Part shown: positions 32,532 to 40,696 of the stretch, piece after piece
How positions within the stretch are numbered: position 1 is the stretch's first letter
Layout of the letters: each line of letters starts with the position of its first letter
Origin: an uncultured Trueperaceae bacterium
Lineage (GTDB): Bacteria; Deinococcota; Deinococci; Deinococcales; Trueperaceae
Direction: 5' to 3'
Length of the DNA: 64,000 nt
Assembly (NCBI GenBank): GCA_937873495.1
Contig: CALMXZ010000011.1
Location: 62,001 to 126,000, forward strand
Notes under the pieces: generated by a model
Database searches by the model: none
Seen by the model: the letters and a program-made list of their open reading frames with translations, nothing else
What the model was told of the DNA's origin: nothing
Translations under genes and position numbers: made by a program

Positions 32532-34310
32532 ATGCGCTCTTCCAGCGAAACAGCGGGGCGATCGGGGCGTCGGTCACGGCCACCAGCGCCGGCACCGGCC
32601 ACCCCGAGCCCTTACCAACGCGCCGTCTTCGAGCACGTCGAGAGGACGAGCCGCCACGGCCTCGTCATGGCCACCGCCGGGAGCGGCAAGACGACCACCC
32701 TCGTCGGCGTCGCGCGGCGCCTGCCGCCCGGCGCCAAGGCGTGCTTCCTCGCCTTCAACCGGGCGACGGCGGCCGAGCTACGTTCGCGCCTCCCGCCGGG
32801 CGTCGAAGCCACGACGATCCACGCCCTCGGGCGCGCCGCCCTGGCGCGCAGCCACCCGGCGGTAGCGAGCAGACCGCCTTCGACCGGCAAGTACCGCCGG
32901 CTCGCCCTCGCCATGCTCCAGGACCGCGCCCCCGAGTACGCGGCTGGGGCGGCGGCCGACTTCCTCGCCAAGCTCTGCGATCTGGCGCGGATCGAACTCG
33001 TTGAACCTTCGGACGAGGCCGCCGTCGCCGCCCTCGCGGCACGCTACGGCCTGGAGAGCCCCGTCCCTCGGAGCGCGCTGCCCTTGGTGCTCGCGCTGGT
33101 GGCGCCCCTCCTCGAGTCGGGGAAGCTCGCGCTGGAGCACGGGGAGGTCGACTTCACGGACATGGTCTACCTCCCGGCCACGTACCCCCATTCACTCGAC
33201 CGCTACGACTTCGCGTGCGTCGACGAGGCGCAGGACCTGAGCCGCATGAGTCTCGAGCTCGTCATGCGGCTGGTGGACGAAGGCGCAAGGGCGCTGTTCG
33301 TCGGCGATCCGCGCCAAGCCATCTACGCCTTCGCGGGCGCGGACCGCCGTTCGCTCGAACGGATCGGGCAGAGGACCGCCGCCACGGTGCTGCCGCTCTC
33401 CGTCTCGTACCGGTGCCCCGTCAGGCACGTCATGCTGGCGCGGCGCTTCGCACCCGAGATGGAGCCGGCGCCTGGCGCCGCGCTGGGCTCCGTGCGGTTC
33501 GGTACGGAAGGCAACCTGACGCGCGGCGCTCGAGCAGGCGACCTGGTGCTGAGCCGCGTCAACGCCCCGCTGGTACGCGCGGCGCTGGCGCTGGCCGAGG
33601 CGGGGGTGCCGGCAAGGGTGCTCGGCGAGGAGGTCCTGAGCACCGTGCTGGAGCTGGCGCAGGCCGTCTTCGCCGGCGCCGCCCGCCTGCCATCGGCTGC
33701 TGTGAGCATCGTGGAGCGGCATGCGCGGGAGGCCGCCGCGCGCCTGGAACAGGAACTCATCACCAGCTCGGCCCTACCGGAGCGCCTTACCGCCACCGCC
33801 GACGCACACCACGCCCTCGCGCTCGTGCTGCGCGCGGCGCAGGAGCGGCGTTCCGAGAGGCGGCTGACGGGCCTCGTGCGGGCTCCCGTCGTCACTTTCG
33901 CTGAGTTCGAGGCGCTGGCGCGCGACCTCCTCGACCCCGCTGAAGCACGCGCCGGCGTCCTCCTCTCGACGATCCATAAGGCCAAGGGGCGGGAAGCCGA
34001 GCGGGTGCTCCTCCTACGCCCGGAGAGCCTAGGCATCGCCGCGCAGGAAGCGGCGGACGACGAGGCCGAGGCCAACGTCCTGTTCGTGGCCCTCACGCGC
34101 GCCAAGCGCGAGTACGTGTTCCTGGAGGGGCATGGCGGGGCGGCGGCCGAGCGGCTGAGGCGTCACGCCAAGGCCCCGCCGGTCAACATGCTGGAGAGGC
34201 GCTGGGACGGCGTGTTGAAGCTGGCCATGGTCATGGCGCGGCTGGGCGACCGGCCGGCTAGGCGACCTTCTGCCTCGGCGGCAGCACGGCGACGGTCTTC
34301 CGGATCGTGA
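32532..34310 (+). CDS. UvrD/Rep-type DNA helicase
   Basis: The 592-residue protein is a compact superfamily 1A helicase. It has Walker A ATAGSGKTTTL, the FLAFNRATAAEL motif Ia, FACVDEAQDLS (Walker B), FVGDPRQAIYAFAGAD, SYRCPVRHV, STIHKAKGREAERVLLL and NVLFVALTRAKREYVFL. It is shorter than UvrD (~720), with a reduced 2B region and no C-terminal RNAP-binding domain, resembling the small Rep-like helicases of GC-rich bacteria. The last ~17 codons overlap the convergent TusA-like gene by 53 nt. The first ~25 residues are low-complexity, so the true start may be later. Confidence 0.9.
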   Translation: MRSSSETAGRSGRRSRPPAPAPATPSPYQRAVFEHVERTSRHGLVMATAGSGKTTTLVGVARRLPPGAKACFLAFNRATAAELRSRLPPGVEATTIHALGRAALARSHPAVASRPPSTGKYRRLALAMLQDRAPEYAAGAAADFLAKLCDLARIELVEPSDEAAVAALAARYGLESPVPRSALPLVLALVAPLLESGKLALEHGEVDFTDMVYLPATYPHSLDRYDFACVDEAQDLSRMSLELVMRLVDEGARALFVGDPRQAIYAFAGADRRSLERIGQRTAATVLPLSVSYRCPVRHVMLARRFAPEMEPAPGAALGSVRFGTEGNLTRGARAGDLVLSRVNAPLVRAALALAEAGVPARVLGEEVLSTVLELAQAVFAGAARLPSAAVSIVERHAREAAARLEQELITSSALPERLTATADAHHALALVLRAAQERRSERRLTGLVRAPVVTFAEFEALARDLLDPAEARAGVLLSTIHKAKGREAERVLLLRPESLGIAAQEAADDEAEANVLFVALTRAKREYVFLEGHGGAAAERLRRHAKAPPVNMLERRWDGVLKLAMVMARLGDRPARRPSASAAARRRSSGS

Positions 34311-34530
34311 ACGTGGTGCTCGCGAAGAGCCAGACGCCCGAACGCACCAGCGAGACCAGCTCCAGCCCTTGCCGCTCCACCCACGCCGGCACCTCGTAGG
34401 GGGCGAAACGGTCGCGCGTCACGACCTCGAGTACGTCGCCCAACGGCATCTCGGCCAGGCGCTGCTTCACCCGCAGGAGCCCGAGCGAGCAGGGCGAGCC
34501 TCGATTGTCCAGCTGATGAACGGTGCCCAC
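34258..34530 (-). CDS. TusA-like sulfurtransferase
   Basis: The 90-residue protein has the TusA core: an N-terminal strand ending in CSLGLLRVKQRLAEMPLGDVLEVVTRD, in which the Cys (in place of the CP motif, here PCS) would carry sulfur. The GTG start lies 2 nt after the stop of the CopD-like gene, so the two form one operon. TusA proteins pass sulfane sulfur to tRNA-thiolation, molybdenum-cofactor or sulfur-oxidation enzymes. The partner membrane protein suggests handling of imported sulfur or copper, but that is inference. Confidence 0.78.
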   Translation of the reverse strand: MGTVHQLDNRGSPCSLGLLRVKQRLAEMPLGDVLEVVTRDRFAPYEVPAWVERQGLELVSLVRSGVWLFASTTFTIRKTVAVLPPRQKVA

Positions 34531-34532
34531 CT

Positions 34533-35480
34533 TCAGTCCTCGGCCGGTCCGAGGTCGTCCAGGTTGCACACGCCGCGGACGGGCGAGCAGGCCCGGTAGA
34601 GCGGGCAGGTGATGAAGATGACGACGAGCGCCAGGATCAGCGCGAGCTTCAGCGGTACGAGGAGGCCTAGACCGGAGTGCCAGAACGAGCTGGTGACGCC
34701 CCCGTAGCGTAGAGCCAGCCACACGCCCGTGAGGATGACGGTCGGTAGGGCCGTCCGCACGACCCACCTGAAGCGCTCCAGTTGGCGCGCGCCGGCCACC
34801 ACGGCGTCGAGGTTGGGGTTGCGCCGCCCGGCAGGCACCGCCGCGCCAAGGTTGAAGAGCGCGCCGCCAAGCCAGGCGGCGAACGCCAAGAGGTGCACGG
34901 TCCTGATCGCGGCCAGCGCGGCGAGCCCCAGGCTGTCCGACCAGCCCCAGAGGGCGAGGCCCGCCGACCCGAGGAAGAACGCGGCAAACGCGAGCGACCG
35001 ACGCTCGTGCGCGCCAAGGACGGCGCCGGCCGTCGCCAGGCTGATCGTCGTGAGCGCGGCGGCCTGCCACGGGCCAAGGTAGTGGACGAACCATGGCGCC
35101 GGCGCTCCCACCAGCAGCAGTAGGACGAGGAAGCGGCGCAGCACACCGACCCGCCTCAGGAGATCGCGGGAGAGCGCGCCGACGCGGTCGTCGTTCAGGC
35201 CCATCTCCGAGCGCCGCAAGTAGAAGAGGCGCCAAGCGAGCATGCCCGACGCGAGGGCGAGACCCCAGAACTGAAGCCAGCGCCACACGAGCCCTATGCC
35301 CTCGAGGCCGTGGAGCCTGCCCGTGAGATAGACGCCAGCGAGCGAGGCGACCGAGATGAGGAAGAACGCGGCCTTGGGGAGGAACGGCGTCTCGGTCTTG
35401 ACCTCGACGCTCACGTTCGAGAGACGCGCCGCCACGTTGCTTGCGATGGCGGGGGCGATCGGTGCGGGCAGGTCTGCCAT
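34533..35480 (-). CDS. CopD-like multi-pass membrane protein
   Basis: The 315-residue protein has about eight hydrophobic segments and the CopD-type region AIRTVHLLAFAAWLGGALFNLGAAVP followed by LERFRWVVRTALPTVILTGVWLALRYG. The conserved His in TVHLLAF is a metal- or heme-ligand candidate. The C-terminus leaves the membrane with three cysteines (FITCPLYRAC...GVC), an unusual ending. It is co-transcribed with the TusA-like gene. Copper or heme handling is the family expectation; sulfur transfer through the tail cysteines is possible. Confidence 0.7.
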   Translation of the reverse strand: MADLPAPIAPAIASNVAARLSNVSVEVKTETPFLPKAAFFLISVASLAGVYLTGRLHGLEGIGLVWRWLQFWGLALASGMLAWRLFYLRRSEMGLNDDRVGALSRDLLRRVGVLRRFLVLLLLVGAPAPWFVHYLGPWQAAALTTISLATAGAVLGAHERRSLAFAAFFLGSAGLALWGWSDSLGLAALAAIRTVHLLAFAAWLGGALFNLGAAVPAGRRNPNLDAVVAGARQLERFRWVVRTALPTVILTGVWLALRYGGVTSSFWHSGLGLLVPLKLALILALVVIFITCPLYRACSPVRGVCNLDDLGPAED

Positions 35481-35554
35481 GTCAGACGCAGACTAATCCC
35501 GAGCCGGATACTACGCTTTGACCCTGGTCAACCTTGGTGCACACGCGGTGGCGC

Positions 35555-35560
35555 TATCAT
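35555..35560 (+). promoter_or_regulatory. Leaderless-type -10 box before the lipoate ligase genes
   Basis: TATCAT ends 7 nt before the ATG at 35568. No ribosome site lies between. Confidence 0.55.
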
Positions 35561-35567
35561 CGTCCGC

Positions 35568-35873
35568 ATGCCCCTTCACGGCGAGTTCAAACAACCCGGC
35601 GGCAAGCTGGTGGTGGTCGACCTGGAACTTAGCGACGGGCGCCTGACCGACGTCCACGTCAGCGGCGACTTCTTCCTCGAACCCCCCGAGGCGCTCGACG
35701 ACATCGTCGCCGCCCTGACAGGCGCGCCCGCCGAGGCCGGCGAGGACGACCTGGCCGGCCGGATCGACGACAAGCTCGGGCCGGACGTCATGCTGATGGG
35801 GTTCGACGCGCGCAGCGTCGCGGTGGCGGTCCGCCGCGCGGTGACGGACGGCAGCCCGCGGGAGCGGCTATGA
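35568..35873 (+). CDS. Lipoate-protein ligase accessory subunit (C-terminal-domain-like, LplB type)
   Basis: The 101-residue protein matches the separate C-terminal domain of archaeal-type lipoate ligases: PGGKLVVVDLELSDGRLTDV, VSGDFFLEPPEALDDIVAAL. In Thermoplasma this domain is a second polypeptide needed for adenylating lipoate. It precedes and overlaps the catalytic subunit gene (ATGA), the reverse of the domain order in single-chain LplA. It begins directly after a leaderless-type -10 box. Confidence 0.8.
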   Translation: MPLHGEFKQPGGKLVVVDLELSDGRLTDVHVSGDFFLEPPEALDDIVAALTGAPAEAGEDDLAGRIDDKLGPDVMLMGFDARSVAVAVRRAVTDGSPRERL

Positions 35874-36727
35874 GCGCCGCGGCCGGTGATACCGGAGCCG
35901 AGAAGGCCATGAGCGCGCGGGACGAGGGCGCCCAGGCGAGCCGCTTCGCCCGCTTCAGCCCCCGCTGGAGCGAGTTCGACTGGCAGCTCATCCGCACGGG
36001 CCCGCAAGCGCCCGAGCTCCACATGGCGCTCGACGAGGTGCTCACCTACGAGGTCGGCACCGGGCGTAGGAAGCCAACGCTGCGGATCTGGGAGTGGGCG
36101 AGCAACGCCGTCATCCTCGGGCGCTTCCAGTCCGTGCGCAACGAGGTGGACCCGGAGGGCGCGGCCAGACACGACATCGCCGTCATGCGCCGCATCACGG
36201 GCGGCGGGGCCATGTTCATCGAACCGCAGAACACCATCACCTACTCGATCTACGCGCCCGACTCGCTCGTGAAAGGTCTCTCGTTCATCGACTCGTACGC
36301 CTTCATGGACGAGTGGGTCATCCAGGCCCTGCGCTCGCTCGGTGTCGAGGCCGAGTACGTGCCCATCAACGACATCTCCTCCACCGCAGGCAAGATCGGC
36401 GGCGCCGCCCAGACCCGGCGCGGCGGGGCCGTGCTGCACCACGTGACCATGGCTTACGACATGAACCCGGCGAAGATGCTCGAGGTGCTGCGCATCGGGC
36501 GCGAGAAGCTCTCGGACAAGGGCAGCGTGAGCGCGAACAAGCGCGTCGCGCCCCTGCGGCAGCAGACGCAGCTGCCACGCCAGACGGTGATAGACCGGCT
36601 GGTCGACACCTTCAAAGGCCTGCGCGGGCTCACCGACGACGAGATCCTGCCCGCCGAGCTCGCCAAGGCCGAGGCGCTCGCCAAGGAGAAGTTCCTGTCC
36701 AACGAGTGGCGATACCTGCTGCCCTGA
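35870..36727 (+). CDS. lplA: Lipoate-protein ligase catalytic subunit
   Basis: The 285-residue protein shows the BPL/LplA family motifs: LHMALDEVL, GRFQSVRNEVD, VMRRITGGGAMFIEPQNTITYSI, and the catalytic lysine region INDISSTAGKIGGAAQTRR with VLHHVTMAYDMN. It attaches lipoic acid, via lipoyl-AMP, to dehydrogenase E2 and glycine-cleavage H proteins in the cytoplasm. It lacks the C-terminal domain, which the preceding gene supplies. An internal ATG at 35909 could be the start instead. Confidence 0.9.
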   Translation: MSAAAGDTGAEKAMSARDEGAQASRFARFSPRWSEFDWQLIRTGPQAPELHMALDEVLTYEVGTGRRKPTLRIWEWASNAVILGRFQSVRNEVDPEGAARHDIAVMRRITGGGAMFIEPQNTITYSIYAPDSLVKGLSFIDSYAFMDEWVIQALRSLGVEAEYVPINDISSTAGKIGGAAQTRRGGAVLHHVTMAYDMNPAKMLEVLRIGREKLSDKGSVSANKRVAPLRQQTQLPRQTVIDRLVDTFKGLRGLTDDEILPAELAKAEALAKEKFLSNEWRYLLP

Positions 36728-36797
36728 CGTTCGGAACGCTACTCGATGGCTGGCGAACCGTTACTGTCGCAGATCCTGGTCGTGACGGGCAGCGGCA

Positions 36798-36827
36798 CTA
36801 TACTTGAGTGAATCGCTCGGTTATAGT
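36798..36827 (+). promoter_or_regulatory. Possible iron-regulated promoter/operator of the second siderophore operon
   Basis: ACTATA (36798-36803) and TATAGT (36822-36827) form an inverted repeat. TATACT (36799-36804) is a perfect -10 inside the left arm, and between the arms is GAGTGAATCGCTC, itself nearly palindromic. It lies 80 nt before the binding-protein ATG. The arrangement suits a repressor site over a promoter, but no named box is matched well. Confidence 0.4.
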
Positions 36828-36906
36828 CGCTCCTCACGTGGTGGTCTCCACCACAAGCCATAGGAGAGCGGCCAGACGGCCGCGCTCCCCAGAAGGAGTC
36901 GAGCCG

Positions 36907-37848
36907 ATGCATCTCCGCACGTCTTTGCGCCGGTCGCTGGCGCTGATCATCCTCTCCCTCTTCGCGGCCAACGCCGCGTTCGCGCAGATCGCCGTGGTAG
37001 TCGGTGAGACCCCCGAGGGCCGCACTGTCAGGCATGGACTCGGCGAGACCGTGGTACCCGCCAACCCGCAACGCATCGTCTCGCTCCACAACATCTTCTC
37101 GGAGGCGCTCGTCGCCTTCGGCCATCCGCCCGTCGGCGCGACCGTCAGGCCGACTGGCCTGCCGGATCAGCTGGCCGACGGCCTGGCCGACGTCGTGACC
37201 ATCGGCGAGTCTGGCAGCCCCGACTTCGAGGCGATCCTGGCGCTCGAGCCCGACCTGATCCTCGGTCAGGCCGACGTGCACGGGGAGTTCTACGACCTGC
37301 TCAAGGCCATCGCGCCTACCGTCCTCCTCGACGAGCCTGAAGCGGAGTGGCGCGAGTGGTTCTCCGCCTTGGGCGCCGCGCTTGGCATGCAGGTGGAAGC
37401 CGACGCCGCCGTCGCGGCCTACGACTCGGAGGCCGAGCGCGTCAAGGCTCGGCTGGCCGCAGAGCTACCGGGCGAGACCGTGCTCGTGCTGCGCGTCAGG
37501 GAGAAGGACATCCGCGTCTACGGCGGCTCGCGCCGCTCCGGCCCCGTGCTGTACACCGACCTCGGCCTCACGCCCCACCCCCTCGTGCCGCTCGACAAGG
37601 AGCACGAGACCATATCCAACGAGATCATCCCCGAGCTCACCGCCGACCACATCTTCCTGATGGTCGAGGACGAGGCGAGGCAAGCCGGCCTGGAGGCCAC
37701 CGCGCTCTGGCAAGGTCTGCCCGCCGTGCAGGCCGGCCACGTTTACCGGGTGAACATGGAGCCGTGGAACCGTTCGACGGGCCCGATCAGCTTCGGCGCC
37801 ATAGTGTCGGACGTCGAGCAGCTCCTGCTCGGTGGCGCCCTCCGCTAA
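36907..37848 (+). CDS. Iron-siderophore periplasmic binding protein
   Basis: The 313-residue class III binding protein starts at the ATG with AAGGAG upstream. It has a signal peptide ending NAAFA|Q. The mature start continues into GETVVPANPQRIVSLHNIFSEALVAFG and later GESGSPDFEAILALEPDLILG, the FecB/FhuD pattern. It lacks a lipobox, like the first siderophore binder. It differs clearly from the FepB-type protein at 18726, so it probably binds a different siderophore (citrate or hydroxamate type); this is inferred. It heads a five-gene plus-strand cluster. Confidence 0.9.
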   Translation: MHLRTSLRRSLALIILSLFAANAAFAQIAVVVGETPEGRTVRHGLGETVVPANPQRIVSLHNIFSEALVAFGHPPVGATVRPTGLPDQLADGLADVVTIGESGSPDFEAILALEPDLILGQADVHGEFYDLLKAIAPTVLLDEPEAEWREWFSALGAALGMQVEADAAVAAYDSEAERVKARLAAELPGETVLVLRVREKDIRVYGGSRRSGPVLYTDLGLTPHPLVPLDKEHETISNEIIPELTADHIFLMVEDEARQAGLEATALWQGLPAVQAGHVYRVNMEPWNRSTGPISFGAIVSDVEQLLLGGALR

Positions 37849-37860
37849 GCCGCGTAGCGC

Positions 37861-38874
37861 TTGCTAGGCAGGATCCTAGGTAAGGCCTTAGGCCCCGGCG
37901 TGGTGCTCCTCGCCGGGGCCGTCGCCCTTGTGGCCGCGCTCGTCTGGTCCGTGTCCGTCGGGGCGGCGAGCATCGACCTCGGCACCGTGTGGCAGGCCGT
38001 CTTCGCCTTCGACCACTCTTCCAGCCAGCATCTGGTCATCCAGGAGTTCCGCCTACCGAGGGTGGTCGCCAGCGCCGTGGTGGGCGCCAGCCTGGCAGTA
38101 GCGGGCGCGCTGATGCAGGGCCTCACCCGCAACCCGCTCGCCAGCCCGACGCTCATGGGCCTGAACGGCGGTGCCAGCCTCCTCCTCGTCATCGGCATAG
38201 CGTTCCTGCCCAGGCTAGGCTTCACCGGTCTGATGCTCATGTCGTTCGTTGGCGCCGCTCTCGGCGTCGGGCTCGTGTACGGGCTCGGCAGTAGCGGGCG
38301 CGGTGGTCTCACCCCCGTGCGCCTCGCTCTCGCCGGCACGGCCGTCTCGGCCCTGCTCGGGTCGTTGGCCGACGGGATCGTGCATGCTACGCGCATCGCG
38401 CAGGACGTCCTCTTCTACCTGGCGGGCGGCGTCCAGGGCGTGCGGTGGCCCCAACTCGACCTCATGCTGCCCTGGGCGCTCGGCGCGCTGGCGCTTGCCA
38501 TCCTGCTGGCGCCCGGCGTAGCGCTCCTGAACCTCGGCGAGGACGTCGCGCGCGGGCTCGGACAACGCACCGGCCGGCTACGCTTCCTCGCGAGCGTCTG
38601 CACCCTCGTCCTCGCGGGCGGCGCGGTGGCGCTTGCCGGTGGCGTCGGCTTCGTCGGGCTGGTCGTACCGCACGTGATGCGGTTCATGGTCGGCGTCGAC
38701 TACCGGTGGATCATCCCGGGCTCGGCCGTCTTCGGGGCCCTGCTGCTCGTTCTGGCGGACCTCGGCGCCAGGATGGTCAACCCGCCCTACGAACTCCCCG
38801 TCGGCCTCATCACCGCGCTGATCGGAGTGCCGTTCTTCGTCTACCTGGCCCGCCGCGGCGACCAGGGGCTGTGA
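37861..38874 (+). CDS. Iron-siderophore ABC transporter permease 1 (FecC type)
   Basis: The 337-residue FecCD-family permease has RLPRVVASAVVGASLAVAGALMQ, TRNPLASPTLMGLNGGASL and GGVGFVGLVVPHVMR. The start at 37861 is a TTG 12 nt after the binding-protein stop; no better start is visible nearby, and the true initiation codon is uncertain. Its stop shares a base with the ATG of the next permease (TGATG). It forms a heterodimer with that protein. Confidence 0.9.
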   Translation: MLGRILGKALGPGVVLLAGAVALVAALVWSVSVGAASIDLGTVWQAVFAFDHSSSQHLVIQEFRLPRVVASAVVGASLAVAGALMQGLTRNPLASPTLMGLNGGASLLLVIGIAFLPRLGFTGLMLMSFVGAALGVGLVYGLGSSGRGGLTPVRLALAGTAVSALLGSLADGIVHATRIAQDVLFYLAGGVQGVRWPQLDLMLPWALGALALAILLAPGVALLNLGEDVARGLGQRTGRLRFLASVCTLVLAGGAVALAGGVGFVGLVVPHVMRFMVGVDYRWIIPGSAVFGALLLVLADLGARMVNPPYELPVGLITALIGVPFFVYLARRGDQGL

Positions 38875-39869
38875 TGAGTCGCCCTCTAGCCCTAGCCATC
38901 GTGCTGCTGCTCGGCGCCACCGTACTCAGCCTCAACCTCGGATCGTTCCGCATCACGCCCGGCGAGCTCCTGCGGACCGCCACGGGGCGCGGCGACGCGA
39001 ACCAGGAGCTCGTGCTCTACCGGATCCGCCTGCCGCGCCTCGCGATGGCCGTCCTCGTCGGGGTGGGGCTCGCGACGGCGGGAGCCGTCCTGCAGGGCGT
39101 CACCCGCAACTCTCTCGCCGACCCGGGCATCCTCGGGCTCACGGCAGGAGCAGGACTCGCGGTCATCCTGCTCATCTACCTGCAGGAGCGGGGCCTCGCC
39201 GCACCACCGGGTATGCGGCCGGTGGTCGCCTTCGCGGGTGCCGGCCTCGCGGCCGCCGTGACCTTCCTCGCTGCCAGGCGGCGCGGCGTGGTGCTGCCCT
39301 CGCAACTCCTGCTAGCTGGGATAGCGGTGAACGCCGGGCTGTCGGCCGTAACGCTCGTGCTGTCCATGCGCCTCGATCGCAAGCTCTACGATCAGGCCGT
39401 GACGTGGCTCGCGGGGACGTTGGTGGGGCGCGACTGGCAGCAGGTCCTCGCCCTACTGCCATGGCTGCTCGTCTTGCTTCCCATACTGTGGGCCCGTTCG
39501 CGGCCGCTCGACATCCTAGCGCTCGGCGACGGCGCCGCCACCGGCCTAGGGGTCGATGTGCGCGGCGAACGTGCCTGGCTGCTGCTCGCGGCCGTGGGGC
39601 TGGCCGGGAGCAGCGTGGCCTTGGCCGGCGGCATCGGGTTCGTCGGCCTGCTCGGACCGCATCTCGCACGGCGCCTGGTCGGGCCGCAGCACGGGCGGAT
39701 GCTCCCGCTGGCTGCCTGCCTCGGCGCCCTGTTAGTCGTTACCGCCGACATCGTGGCGCGCAACCTGCTGAGGCCAACCGAGCTCCCCGTCGGGGTCGTG
39801 GTGGGCGCCATCGGCGCACCCTACTTCCTGTACCTGCTCGCGCGAGCCGGCCGCGAGGGCGAGGTATGA
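38874..39869 (+). CDS. Iron-siderophore ABC transporter permease 2 (FecD type)
   Basis: The 331-residue permease carries the FecCD motifs RLPRLAMAVLVGVGLATAGAVLQ, TRNSLADPGILGLTAGAG and GGIGFVGLLGPHLARR. Overlaps on both sides (TGATG before, ATGA after) tie it tightly to permease 1 and the ATPase. Confidence 0.93.
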   Translation: MSRPLALAIVLLLGATVLSLNLGSFRITPGELLRTATGRGDANQELVLYRIRLPRLAMAVLVGVGLATAGAVLQGVTRNSLADPGILGLTAGAGLAVILLIYLQERGLAAPPGMRPVVAFAGAGLAAAVTFLAARRRGVVLPSQLLLAGIAVNAGLSAVTLVLSMRLDRKLYDQAVTWLAGTLVGRDWQQVLALLPWLLVLLPILWARSRPLDILALGDGAATGLGVDVRGERAWLLLAAVGLAGSSVALAGGIGFVGLLGPHLARRLVGPQHGRMLPLAACLGALLVVTADIVARNLLRPTELPVGVVVGAIGAPYFLYLLARAGREGEV

Positions 39870-40684
39870 GGCGCCCCTCCCCGCCGGCCCACGACCACGA
39901 GCCGGCCGCAAGCGGACTGCGCACGGAAGGGCTGTCGTTCACCTACCGCGACGACCTCGTCCTGAAGGAACTCGACATCGAGCTGCCGGCCGGCCGGATC
40001 ACCGCCATCATCGGCGCGAACGGCTCCGGCAAGAGCACCATCCTGAAGAACCTGGCGCGCCTCCTCAGGCCGACCACGGGCGCCGTCTACTTAGGCGGCC
40101 AGGCCATCCATCGCCTCCCCACCAGGTCGGTCGCGCAACAGCTCGCCGTGCTACCCCAGGCACCGCAAGCCCCGGAAGGCCTCAAGGTGCGCGAACTGGT
40201 CCGCTACGGCAGGCACCCGTGGCAGGGCGGCATGCGACCGTTGAGCAAGCAGGACGAGGCGAAGGTCGACGAGGCCATCGCCCTGGCGAACCTGGAGGAC
40301 CTCGCGCACCGCCCCGTTGGCAGCCTGTCGGGAGGCCAGCGTCAACGTGCTTGGATCGCGCTGGCCCTCGCGCAGGACAGCCCGCTGCTCCTCCTGGACG
40401 AGCCCACGACGTCGCTCGACCTCGCCCACCAGTTCGAGGTGCTAACACTGCTCGAGCGCCTCAACCGCGAGCGCGGCAAGACCGTCGTACTCGTGCTGCA
40501 CGACATCAACCATGCGAGCCGCTACGCGCACCACGTCGTCGCGCTGCACGACGGCCGGGTCGTGGCGGCCGGGCCGCCCCGAGAGGTGCTGACGGCCGAC
40601 AACCTGCGGACCGTATACGGCATCGAGGTCAGGCTGATCGAGGACCCTGTGAGCGGTGGCCTGCTCTGCCTACCCGTCGGGTAG
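39866..40684 (+). CDS. Iron-siderophore ABC transporter ATPase (FecE/FhuC type)
   Basis: The 272-residue ATPase has Walker A GANGSGKSTIL, signature LSGGQRQRAW, Walker B LLLLDEPTTSLDL, and switch LHDINHASRYAHH. The YGRHPWQGG segment after the Q-loop is characteristic of FecE/FhuC-type enzymes. Its ATG overlaps the permease 2 stop. It completes the second iron importer. Confidence 0.95.
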   Translation: MRRPSPPAHDHEPAASGLRTEGLSFTYRDDLVLKELDIELPAGRITAIIGANGSGKSTILKNLARLLRPTTGAVYLGGQAIHRLPTRSVAQQLAVLPQAPQAPEGLKVRELVRYGRHPWQGGMRPLSKQDEAKVDEAIALANLEDLAHRPVGSLSGGQRQRAWIALALAQDSPLLLLDEPTTSLDLAHQFEVLTLLERLNRERGKTVVLVLHDINHASRYAHHVVALHDGRVVAAGPPREVLTADNLRTVYGIEVRLIEDPVSGGLLCLPVG

Positions 40685-40696
40685 GCTGGGCGTCAC

